Source of the DNA: an uncultured Acetatifactor sp.
Lineage (GTDB): Bacteria; Bacillota; Clostridia; Lachnospirales; Lachnospiraceae
Length of the DNA stretch: 7,462 nucleotides
Direction of reading: 5' to 3'
NCBI GenBank assembly: GCA_948896875.1
Contig: CAQUWW010000067.1
Coordinates: forward strand, 1,885 to 9,346
The first letter of the stretch is position 1. Every line of letters starts with the position of its first letter. The notes below the pieces were generated by a model. It saw only the letters and a list, made by a program, of their open reading frames with translations. It was not told where the DNA came from and searched no databases. Below are positions 1-5,292 of the stretch, in pieces. Both the position numbers and the translations under genes were made by a program.

Positions 1-508
1 GGAGACACTGAGACTTCTGCGGGCGGGCAAGATTGATTTTGGGGTGGTAAGCACTCCCTTTGATCAGGGGGCAGATATTCAGGGCGAGCCTGTGAGAGAG
101 ATAGAAGACATCTTCGTGGCGGGCAGGCGGTTTATCTCTTATAAGAATAAAATGCTGGACCTGCAGGAGCTTGAGAAGCTGCCCATGATTTTTCTGGAGG
201 GGAATACCAGTACGCGAAGTCATATGACCGCCTTTTTATCGGGGAATGGTATCGTATTGCAGCCGGAATTTGAACTGTCCACCAGCGATATGATTGTACA
301 GTTTGCTCTGCGGAATCTGGGGATCGGCTGTGTGGTCAGAGATTTTGCGGAAGAGGCACTGGAATCAGGGCTGCTTTTTGAGCTTCGCTTTAATAAAATG
401 ATACCCAAAAGGGAATTCTGCGTGGTGACAGGCCGCAGGACCCCGCTTTCCGCGGCGGCTGGGAAGCTGCTCCGGATTATGAGAGAAGATGAGGAAAATG
501 ATTTGTAA
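1..508 (+). CDS. LysR-family transcriptional regulator, C-terminal part (5' truncated by window edge)
   Basis: The frame is open from base 2 with no start that fits a whole protein, so the gene begins upstream and only about 168 C-terminal residues are seen. These match the second half of a LysR substrate-binding domain. A segment reading LLRAGKIDFGVVSTPFD is the usual 'G-x-[LI]-D-[FLV]-[GA]-[VI]-x-x-x-P' strand at the entry to the effector-binding lobe. A later segment, MIVQFALRNLGIGCVVRDFA, is the typical 'V..GlGia.lp...' cleft element near the C terminus. The DNA-binding helix-turn-helix should lie outside the window. LysR proteins are dimeric or tetrameric regulators that usually control a neighbouring, often divergent, gene; the target and effector cannot be told from here. 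The HAD gene follows on the same strand after 23 bp, so the two may be co-transcribed. The ATG at 44 is internal and not a real start. Confidence 0.85.
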   Translation, partial: ETLRLLRAGKIDFGVVSTPFDQGADIQGEPVREIEDIFVAGRRFISYKNKMLDLQELEKLPMIFLEGNTSTRSHMTAFLSGNGIVLQPEFELSTSDMIVQFALRNLGIGCVVRDFAEEALESGLLFELRFNKMIPKREFCVVTGRRTPLSAAAGKLLRIMREDEENDL

Positions 509-548
509 TGTGATGAGAGAGGACAGAGAAAATGATTCGTAATGTGAT
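494..548 (+). repeat. 21-bp imperfect direct repeat across the LysR/HAD junction
   Basis: Bases 494-514 and 528-548 agree at 20 of 21 positions (the difference is T504 against C538), offset by 34 bp. The first copy holds the last codons and stop of the LysR gene. The second holds the start codon and first codons of the HAD gene. The match stops after 21 bases, so it is not a clean 34-bp tandem duplication. It may be a trace of a small duplication that created the junction, or a site recognised by a protein. Confidence 0.6.
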
Positions 549-1137
549 ATTTGACATCGGAAATGTATTGACAGATTTTCGCTGGAAGGGATTTCTGGAG
601 GACAAAGGCTTTGATGAGGAAATGGTGGCGCGCATTGCCCGGGCGTCTGTTCTTACACCTTTCTGGAACGAGGCTGACCGGGGAGTATGGGATATGGAGA
701 AGCTGATGCGGGAGTTCGTCAAAATGGACCCGGAGATCGAAGCGGAAATCCGGAGGGCTTATGACAATGTCAACGGTATGGTGACAAAGCGGGAGTATGC
801 CATTCCGTGGATTCAGCAGCTGAAAGCAGGAGGCTGTAAGGTGTATTATCTGTCTAATTTTGCCTACAAGACTTATATGGAGTGCCGGGATGCGCTGGAT
901 TTTCTGCCCTACACGGACGGAGGCATTCTGTCTTATCAGGAAAAGGTGGTAAAGCCGGATCCGGAAATTTACAGGCGTCTGCTGGACCGATATTCATTAA
1001 AACCGGAGGAAAGTGTATTTATTGACGATACAAAGGCAAATGTGGAAGCGGCCGAAGCGCTGGGACTGCACGGCATCTGTTTTCAGACCAAAGAGCAGGC
1101 GGTGGAGGAGCTGAGGGCGCTGGGGGTGCAAAGCTAA
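532..1137 (+). CDS. HAD-superfamily (subfamily IA) phosphatase-like hydrolase
   Basis: A 201-residue protein of the usual size for small HAD phosphatases. All four HAD motifs are visible: motif I FDIGNV with nucleophile Asp8; motif II YYLSN with Ser108; motif III with Lys141 in the KPDPEIYRRL segment; and motif IV FIDDTKAN with Asp165 and Asp166. The helical stretch at about 18-95 between motifs I and II is the C1 cap. Position +2 after the nucleophile is Gly10, not Asp. The same FDxGNV form occurs in Escherichia coli YihX, an active sugar-phosphate phosphatase, so activity is still expected. It is probably a cytoplasmic phosphatase for a small phosphorylated metabolite; the substrate is unknown. 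The start at 532 has a purine-rich site (GAGAGGA, about 516-522) upstream. It lies 23 bp after the LysR gene and probably shares its transcript. I see no clear terminator after its stop. Confidence 0.85.
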   Translation: MIRNVIFDIGNVLTDFRWKGFLEDKGFDEEMVARIARASVLTPFWNEADRGVWDMEKLMREFVKMDPEIEAEIRRAYDNVNGMVTKREYAIPWIQQLKAGGCKVYYLSNFAYKTYMECRDALDFLPYTDGGILSYQEKVVKPDPEIYRRLLDRYSLKPEESVFIDDTKANVEAAEALGLHGICFQTKEQAVEELRALGVQS

Positions 1138-1340
1138 GGCATATCTATTTATATTGTGCATCAATGAAATTTGCAGTAGATTACAACGAGGTCACTACCC
1201 TGACAGTGATATTAAGACTGTCAGCCATATATATTCACCCTGGACAGGGTTGTAGATTCTGGAGGGCTTGAGTATGGTAGCGCATATACAATACTGATTA
1301 TAGTATCAAATCTGCAATCCACATACTAGGAGGAATGGAA
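1138..1340 (+). promoter_or_regulatory. Structured leader region upstream of the tandem GNAT gene
   Basis: This 200-bp stretch has no convincing normal gene but is rich in pairing potential. A perfect 8-bp inverted repeat, CTGACAGT (1200-1207) and ACTGTCAG (1217-1224), has a 9-nt loop. ACCCT (1237-1241) and AGGGT (1246-1250) form a small hairpin. Bases 1247-1258 can pair with 1309-1320 over 12 positions (two G-U pairs), closing a loop that holds a mini-ORF with its own ribosome site. GTTGTA (1249-1254) can instead pair with TACAAC (1182-1187), so the two folds exclude each other. ATACT (1291-1295) and AGTAT (1302-1306) form a further short palindrome. Promoter signals are weak: TTGTGC (1154-1159), 17 bp, TAGATT (1177-1182). 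I match it to no known riboswitch. It may be an attenuator, a small RNA or a protein operator. Confidence 0.4.
1274..1297 (+). CDS. Possible 7-residue leader peptide (MVAHIQY)
   Basis: An ATG at 1274 opens a frame of seven codons ending in TGA at 1295-1297. A good ribosome site, GGAGGG at 1261-1266, sits 7 bases before it, which is unusual for a chance mini-frame. It lies inside the loop closed by the 1247-1258/1309-1320 pairing and ends within the 1291-1306 palindrome, about 43 bp before the GNAT start. Leader peptides of this kind control some antibiotic-resistance genes through ribosome stalling. That role here is only inference, and chance remains possible. Confidence 0.3.
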   Translation: MVAHIQY

Positions 1341-2270
1341 ATGAGCGCTTCAATTACGATCCGCGAAGTAATTACAGAACCCGATGTGGCCGCCTTCTGG
1401 AAGCAGCTTCACAGTTATTTTATACGGGATATTTTCCCGGACCCGGAGGACGAGGACAGAGCATACTTTCTGGGCGAAGAGTACCGGGAACAGATGCAGA
1501 AGATTCATGACAGACCGCAGAATCGGTGCTATTATCTGATTTTCCGCCGTGACGGACAGGACATTGGCTTTGCCATGCCTGTAATCTACACGGAGGAGGA
1601 CGGCAAGTGCTTTATCCTGGAATTCTGCGTCTATCCGGAATTTCGTGGGAGTGGAATCGGCAGGGAATGTGCCGGAGTGCTTCTGAACTGGGCGGAGGAA
1701 AACGGCGCTCTCTATGCGGAACTGAACTATGGCGGAGATCACAGGCGGCGCCATTTCTGGGAAAAGGTGGGCTTTCTGGAAAACGGTGCCGATGAGTGGG
1801 GTGAGCCCCTGTTGATTCGTCCGCCCAAAGCGGATGTTCCCATCACCATCGAAGTCCTTGCCGACCCGGAGGATTGGCAGCTGAAAAAGCTGGAAAACGG
1901 ATTTTTAAGAGAAATCGGAGAAGAGGTATTGACGGAGGAAAAGCAAAAGCAGCTTGCGCAGGCCATCCGGGAGGGAAAGATTACATTCTTTGTGGCAAAG
2001 CGAGGCTATCGTTCCGTGGGAATGTGCAGTGTGGCGAAATGCTTCTCAACATTTGCCTGTTCCGATACGGGCGTGTTCGAGGATTTCTATATCGAGCCGG
2101 TGTTCCGCGGGAAGGGCACGGCCCGGAAGCTGGCGCAGGCTGTTCAGGCATGGTGCGGGGAGAATGGGATAGCAAGCCTGACCGTCTGCTGTGCGCCCTG
2201 CGATGAGGAAATGTATCAATCCCTTGGATTTGACACACGTCTGGGCATTACCCTGGCACATATATGTTAA
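1341..2270 (+). CDS. Tandem-domain GNAT N-acetyltransferase
   Basis: A 309-residue protein with two GNAT (acetyl-CoA-dependent acyltransferase) domains. In the first, about residues 5-155, the acetyl-CoA pyrophosphate loop is seen as FRGSGIG (Arg102 to Gly107) after the EFCVYPE strand, and HFWEKVGF is the usual C-terminal strand. In the second, about 168-309, the loop is FRGKGTA (Arg256 to Ala261) after EDFYIEP, and MYQSLGFD closes the domain. Both loops keep the R/Q-x-x-G-x-G/A pattern, so both may bind acetyl-CoA. The start is chosen at 1341 because AGGAGG (1328-1333) is 7 bases before it; the ATG at 1335 would be only 1 base from that site. Single-chain double-GNAT proteins include aminoglycoside and mycothiol enzymes, but nothing here names the substrate. 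A structured leader precedes it and a hairpin follows it. Confidence 0.85.
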   Translation: MSASITIREVITEPDVAAFWKQLHSYFIRDIFPDPEDEDRAYFLGEEYREQMQKIHDRPQNRCYYLIFRRDGQDIGFAMPVIYTEEDGKCFILEFCVYPEFRGSGIGRECAGVLLNWAEENGALYAELNYGGDHRRRHFWEKVGFLENGADEWGEPLLIRPPKADVPITIEVLADPEDWQLKKLENGFLREIGEEVLTEEKQKQLAQAIREGKITFFVAKRGYRSVGMCSVAKCFSTFACSDTGVFEDFYIEPVFRGKGTARKLAQAVQAWCGENGIASLTVCCAPCDEEMYQSLGFDTRLGITLAHIC

Positions 2271-2312
2271 TATGTAAAAGCGAGTAATAGTTCAGACATT
2301 ACGATTCACAGC

Positions 2313-2349
2313 AAAGCCGCCGTACGAAGGCAATGAGTGCGGCGGCTTT
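2313..2349. terminator. GC-rich hairpin, probable terminator of the tandem GNAT gene
   Basis: A perfect 10-bp inverted repeat: AAAGCCGCCG (2313-2322) and CGGCGGCTTT (2340-2349), with a 17-base loop. It lies 43 bp after the GNAT stop and 70 bp beyond the stop of the convergent minus-strand gene, so it could serve both. The T run is only TTT on the plus strand, and likewise on the minus strand, so it is not a textbook intrinsic terminator. Confidence 0.6.
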
Positions 2350-2356
2350 CCTATAC

Positions 2357-2402
2357 ACAGGCCGGCATATGGGAAGTTGGCCCGGCCTGTTCAGCGGGCT
2401 GA
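2357..2402. repeat. Second and third hairpins between convergent genes
   Basis: ACAGGCCGG (2357-2365) and CCGGCCTGT (2382-2390) form a perfect 9-bp stem with a 16-base loop. TCAGC (2391-2395) and GCTGA (2398-2402) follow directly. Their position, 18-63 bp after the end of the anti-sigma-like gene on the minus strand, fits a role in 3'-end formation for that operon. No T run follows on either strand, so a transcript-stabilising or partly terminating role is as likely as true termination. Confidence 0.4.
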
Positions 2403-2419
2403 TGATTCACCCCTCCCGC

Positions 2420-3775
2420 TCAGTTAAAATCCCCATTCCAGACAGGCATATTGGTGAGATATTCCTGCCGGACGGCGGGAACATAGTAAGCACCATAATC
2501 CTTCAGCCCGTCCTCCTGCTCCATTTCAGGCAGTTCCACATAGAGGCGGTAATAGGGCATAAAGTATTTTTCATATTTCCCGTTCCGATATACAAGCTCC
2601 ACTCCGGCGATATATTCCTGACCGGGCATTTCATAGGGAACTGTGGTGATGTAATTCCCATTCAGCAGCAGATCAGTTGCCTCCTCCGGGGAGATGATGG
2701 GATAATCCCCCGCTTTGTCGGACAGATTCGGCCTGAAAACTCTGGCCATATAAAATTTTTCCTCGTCGTTACAATAGAATGCCACCCGGTTGAATTGATA
2801 GTTGAGAATCTGTTCCGTGAGATTTACTGCCGTGTCAAAAAAGGTAATGTGATACATCTGCTGACGGTAAATGTTATAGTCGCCTCCATAGATGTTCATC
2901 AGAGGTTCTTCCATAGCTATCAGATCAGAATAGGCTTCCCGCAGATATTCGGCCACGGCCAGAATGTCATTATAAGAGGAATAATGGGTAAAGCTGTAAC
3001 CATCGGGGAGAGTTATGGCAGGTTCAAAAGTGATTGTGGCAGTCATGGAGACATCTACCTCAATTTTGATGCCATTTTGCTCTGCGATCAGCGCTGTGGG
3101 ATCGAAGTACCCCTGGGGAACCTTGCCCTCAAATTTTTCCGTAATAATGGCCTGCTCTTCGGCATCGGGGGTGTTGTCGGTGATTTCCAGCGTATCCGTA
3201 TTCATGTGGAGCCTCGCCGCAACCTCCAGCAGAAAGCTTTCCATGGCGTCAAAATCCGCGCCGGATACGATAAAGTCCCTATCATAGGACAGAGGGTTCC
3301 GAAAGACGGGCAGTGTGGACAATTCCGCGGTTTCATTCCAGGGATTGGCATTCGTCAGGTCGGATATGTCATAGGCCATATAACCTTCATAGCCCATGGA
3401 TTCGGAAGATTCCCCGGAGATGGTGAGCAGGGGAAGGTCGGCTGAGCCGCCGGTACTGCTTTCTGCCGGATTCCCTGCCGAACTGCCGCCGATATTCTCC
3501 GAAAGTCCGCCGGGATGATTCCCGCCGGTGCTGTCCGGACCCCCAGGATTCCCTCCGGTTAATACAGACGGCAGATACCGTATTCCAACGAAAAGTGCCA
3601 AAGCGGCGCATGCCGCCAAAGCGCCCCATCTGAGCCATATGGTTTTGGCACTTGCGTCCCTTGAAGGCGCGGCCTCCGCGATGTATTTTTCATCTACTTC
3701 TCCCAGAGCGTTTAAAAGGTGTTCTTGCTTTTCCTTTAAAAGCCGTTCATTCTTCGAAATCTGCTCTTTTTTCAT
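2420..3775 (-). CDS. Probable membrane anti-sigma factor with large external domain
   Basis: A 451-residue protein in three parts. Residues 1-46 are a charged cytoplasmic segment with LLNALGEVDEKYIAEA, a motif I associate with Clostridia membrane proteins encoded after ECF sigma genes. Residues 47-67 are one hydrophobic membrane span with no signal-peptidase-like site. After a Gly/Ser/Pro/Asn-rich linker (about 73-113), residues 114-451 form a large, presumably extracellular domain rich in Tyr, acidic residues and strand-like segments; I do not recognise it. The start codon overlaps the sigma gene stop by 4 bases (ATGA), with AAGGAAGG 9 bases upstream (3785-3792). The overlap with a sigma gene and the N-in, one-span design suggest it holds the sigma factor at the membrane and frees it on an envelope signal. 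No zinc-binding HxxxCxxC anti-sigma motif is seen at the N terminus. Confidence 0.75.
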   Translation of the reverse strand: MKKEQISKNERLLKEKQEHLLNALGEVDEKYIAEAAPSRDASAKTIWLRWGALAACAALALFVGIRYLPSVLTGGNPGGPDSTGGNHPGGLSENIGGSSAGNPAESSTGGSADLPLLTISGESSESMGYEGYMAYDISDLTNANPWNETAELSTLPVFRNPLSYDRDFIVSGADFDAMESFLLEVAARLHMNTDTLEITDNTPDAEEQAIITEKFEGKVPQGYFDPTALIAEQNGIKIEVDVSMTATITFEPAITLPDGYSFTHYSSYNDILAVAEYLREAYSDLIAMEEPLMNIYGGDYNIYRQQMYHITFFDTAVNLTEQILNYQFNRVAFYCNDEEKFYMARVFRPNLSDKAGDYPIISPEEATDLLLNGNYITTVPYEMPGQEYIAGVELVYRNGKYEKYFMPYYRLYVELPEMEQEDGLKDYGAYYVPAVRQEYLTNMPVWNGDFN

Positions 3776-4332
3776 AAAACAATACCTTCCTTTTCCAAAA
3801 GGGTTCGCAGTTCCTTCCGCGATCGAAGCAGTGTCATCTTCACCTTGCTTTCACTGATATGCAGACCTGCTGCGATTTCCTTGACAGAACAGAGGTACCA
3901 GTACCGGCGCATAAAAATTTTCCTTGTCTCTGTGCCCAGAGAAGCCAGAAACCGGTTCAGGATGTCCGCCAGCGCAAGATCGTCCACAACCTGTTCCACG
4001 CAACCGCCAGCGGGAATACATTCCTGCAGTTCCTCCAGAGCCAGCGTAATCCGACCGCGGCCCCGCTTCTCAGCATTGTATCGCTGATATCTGTTCAGAG
4101 ACAGATTGCGGGTGATTTTGCCGAGAAAAGCGGACAGGCGCTGCGGACGATGGGGCGGCATACTGTTCCATGCCTTCAGCCAGGTTTCATTGACGCATTC
4201 CTCACTGTCCTGGGGGTTGTGCAAAATGTTGTAGGCAACAAAATGACAGTACTTTCCGTATTTTTTCGAGGTTTCCGAGATGGCACTTTCCGAGCGTGCC
4301 CAATATAAATCCAGAATCTGGTTATCATCCAT
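3772..4332 (-). CDS. ECF-type sigma-70 family RNA polymerase sigma factor
   Basis: A 186-residue protein, the normal length for a group 4 (ECF) sigma factor with only regions 2 and 4. Region 2 covers about residues 10-90: DSEECVNETWLKAWNSMPP (42-60) is the characteristic core-binding/-10 segment, and FLGKITRNLSLNRYQR (69-84) follows as the DNA-melting and -10-contact helix. Region 4 covers about 122-180, with the -35-reading helix-turn-helix in VKEIAAGLHISESKVKMTLL (150-169) and the usual RSRKEL after it. The start is supported by AAAGGAGA (4338-4345), 5 bases before the ATG. It overlaps the membrane anti-sigma gene by ATGA, so the two are made together. It should direct RNA polymerase to a small regulon, probably for envelope stress or a surface function, when released by its partner. 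A candidate promoter is TGGAAA (4491-4496), 17 bp, TATTAT (4468-4473) on the minus strand. Confidence 0.92.
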   Translation of the reverse strand: MDDNQILDLYWARSESAISETSKKYGKYCHFVAYNILHNPQDSEECVNETWLKAWNSMPPHRPQRLSAFLGKITRNLSLNRYQRYNAEKRGRGRITLALEELQECIPAGGCVEQVVDDLALADILNRFLASLGTETRKIFMRRYWYLCSVKEIAAGLHISESKVKMTLLRSRKELRTLLEKEGIVL

Positions 4333-4363
4333 GGGATTCTCCTTTCCGCAGAGCAGGCAGGAC

Positions 4364-4393
4364 TTGAGCCGCTCATTGCGATTCTACTATAAT
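4364..4393 (+). promoter_or_regulatory. Candidate plus-strand promoter, TTGAGC-18-TATAAT
   Basis: TTGAGC (4364-4369) is followed after 18 bp by a perfect TATAAT (4388-4393). Transcription from here would run rightwards toward the DUF3791/DUF3990 genes, some 190 bases away, from a site inside the sigma gene's 5' leader. It might be a second promoter for the module, or chance in an AT-rich stretch. A weak inverted repeat, AAAAGC (4402-4407) and GCTTTT (4422-4427), follows directly. Confidence 0.3.
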
Positions 4394-4452
4394 ACACAGC
4401 AAAAAGCCTCTGCAGGTCACAGCTTTTCCTGATATTTATATAAAATTTCACA

Positions 4453-4486
4453 GCCTGTTATAAGTCCATAATATCCCAGAACAGGC
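4453..4486. repeat. Inverted repeat in the divergent intergenic region
   Basis: GCCTGTT (4453-4459) and AACAGGC (4480-4486) form a perfect 7-bp inverted repeat around a 20-base centre. Inside, TTAT (4458-4461) and ATAA (4468-4471) can pair too. It surrounds the candidate minus-strand -10 box of the sigma gene (4468-4473). It may be an operator or an RNA hairpin; the sequence alone does not decide. Confidence 0.35.
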
Positions 4487-4496
4487 AGAATTTCCA
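4468..4496 (-). promoter_or_regulatory. Candidate promoter of the sigma/anti-sigma operon
   Basis: On the minus strand TGGAAA (4491-4496) is spaced 17 bp from TATTAT (4468-4473), a four-of-six and a five-of-six match to the housekeeping boxes. The transcript would carry a leader of about 130 bases before the sigma start at 4332. No clear ECF-style autoregulated promoter is seen in this region. Confidence 0.3.
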
Positions 4497-4515
4497 TTTC
4501 TTTAAAAATATTTGA

Positions 4516-4544
4516 TTGTGAAACAGTGGAGCCAGGGGTATAAT
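4516..4544 (+). promoter_or_regulatory. Promoter of the DUF3791/DUF3990 module, TTGTGA-17-TATAAT
   Basis: TTGTGA (4516-4521) lies exactly 17 bp before a perfect TATAAT (4539-4544). The expected transcript starts near 4551, about 35 bases before the first start codon at 4586 and before its AGGAGGTG ribosome site (4573-4580). This is the best promoter in the window and shows that the three-gene module has its own transcription start. Confidence 0.65.
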
Positions 4545-4585
4545 TAAAAAGGAACGTTTACGGCATTCAAACAGGAGGTGCGAAC

Positions 4586-4825
4586 ATGGACATTGATAAA
4601 AAAGTCAGTAATTCCAAAGAATTGGAATTTTCTGTGTTTTGTATAGAAAATGTCGCCGCAGAACTTGGGGTTCATGCGGAACAGGTGTATAAGGCATTTA
4701 CGGATGACAGTAATATACTGAACGGATATATTGTGCCGGAATATGAAGTCCTGCATACTCAAAGCAAAGAATATATTGTAAACGATATTATTGAACTGAT
4801 GCAGGAAAGAGGTGTAAAGGTATGA
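4586..4825 (+). CDS. DUF3791-like small protein (first copy)
   Basis: A 79-residue acidic protein with no signal peptide or membrane span. The segment FSVFCIENVAAELGVHAEQV (15-34) looks helical, and YIVPEYEVLHTQSKEYIVND (48-67) is the pattern I associate with DUF3791, including His57, Ser60 and Tyr63. The function of DUF3791 is not established as far as I know. The start has an excellent ribosome site, AGGAGGTG (4573-4580), 5 bases upstream, and lies about 35 bases after the predicted transcription start. Its stop overlaps the next start in an ATGA (4822-4825), so translation is coupled to the DUF3990 gene. Being small, first in the operon and coupled to an ADP-ribosyltransferase-like protein, it could be an antitoxin or a cofactor. 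That is inference. Confidence 0.75.
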   Translation: MDIDKKVSNSKELEFSVFCIENVAAELGVHAEQVYKAFTDDSNILNGYIVPEYEVLHTQSKEYIVNDIIELMQERGVKV

Positions 4826-5292
4826 TTGTTTATCATGGTTCTTACCTGGAGATTCCAAAGCCGGATTTGAAACATTCCAGGCCGAATGTTGACTTTGGAC
4901 CAGGATTTTATACGACACCGCTTTACGACCAGGCAGAAAAATGGTGCGGCAGGTTTAAACGCAGGGGAAAAGCCGGGATTATTTCCTGCTATTCTTTTGA
5001 AGAGAAGGCATATGACCTGTTAAAAATATTGCAATTTGATTCTTATTCGGAAGCATGGCTGGACTTTATTTTGAGTTGCCGTAGCGGAAAAGATACGACA
5101 GATTATGACATTGTTACCGGTGGGGTGGCAAATGATAAAGTGTTTAATACAATTGAATTATTCTCCGATGGTCTGATTGATAAGATGGAGGCACTTAAAC
5201 GTCTGCGTTATGAGAGGCCAAATCAGCAAATATGTTTTCGTACGGAAAAAGCGTTGGAGCGTCTGCAGTTTGAAAGGAGTGTAACGGTATGA
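4822..5292 (+). CDS. DUF3990 protein, ADP-ribosyltransferase-like
   Basis: A 156-residue soluble protein. Diagnostic features are YHGS at the N terminus (His5), DFGPGFYTT (24-32, Tyr30) followed by QAEKW (37-41), DYDIVTGGVANDKVF (94-108), and NQQICFRTEKALERL (134-148). This order matches DUF3990, which I recall being placed with the ADP-ribosyltransferase fold. The early YHG and later GxGFYxT strands look like the His and Tyr of an H-Y-[E/Q] NAD-binding site. The third residue might be Gln135/Gln136 or Glu142. The target is unknown and NAD-dependent activity is unproven. Ribosome site AGAGGTG (4808-4814) lies 7 bases before the start, inside the upstream gene. Both ends overlap DUF3791-like genes by ATGA. 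It is more AT-rich than the flanking genes. It may be the effector (toxin) of a three-gene module. Confidence 0.8.
   Translation: MIVYHGSYLEIPKPDLKHSRPNVDFGPGFYTTPLYDQAEKWCGRFKRRGKAGIISCYSFEEKAYDLLKILQFDSYSEAWLDFILSCRSGKDTTDYDIVTGGVANDKVFNTIELFSDGLIDKMEALKRLRYERPNQQICFRTEKALERLQFERSVTV

Noticed and set aside
1164..1271. 35-residue frame in the GNAT leader (starts MKFAVDYNEV)
   Set aside because: There is no ribosome site before its ATG, it runs through the perfect stem-loop at 1200-1224, and it matches no family. The SD-led mini-ORF at 1274 is the better candidate.
1138..1340. Known riboswitch or T-box before the GNAT gene
   Set aside because: I see no T-box antiterminator sequence, no T-run terminator and no recognisable aptamer core, so I give it only as an unclassified structured leader.
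1350..1754. Minus-strand open frame of 134 codons
   Set aside because: It is antisense to the first GNAT domain, with no ribosome site or recognisable motif.
2333..3445. Long plus-strand open frame of 370 codons
   Set aside because: It lies antisense to the anti-sigma-like gene, begins inside a hairpin without a ribosome site, and its translation is low-complexity in Gly/Ile/His/Phe with no domain I recognise. The opposite strand has a sigma-coupled start and a clear membrane-protein layout.
3859..4308. Plus-strand open frame of 149 codons
   Set aside because: It is antisense to the sigma factor gene, whose regions 2 and 4 are unmistakable.
4402..4427. AAAAGC/GCTTTT inverted repeat as an intrinsic terminator
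   Set aside because: The stem is AT-rich and weak, the loop is 14 bases, and no gene ends nearby on either strand.
4544..4918. Minus-strand open frame of 124 codons
   Set aside because: It covers the promoter, first small gene and start of the DUF3990 gene in antisense. The plus-strand genes have ribosome sites, ATGA coupling and family motifs.
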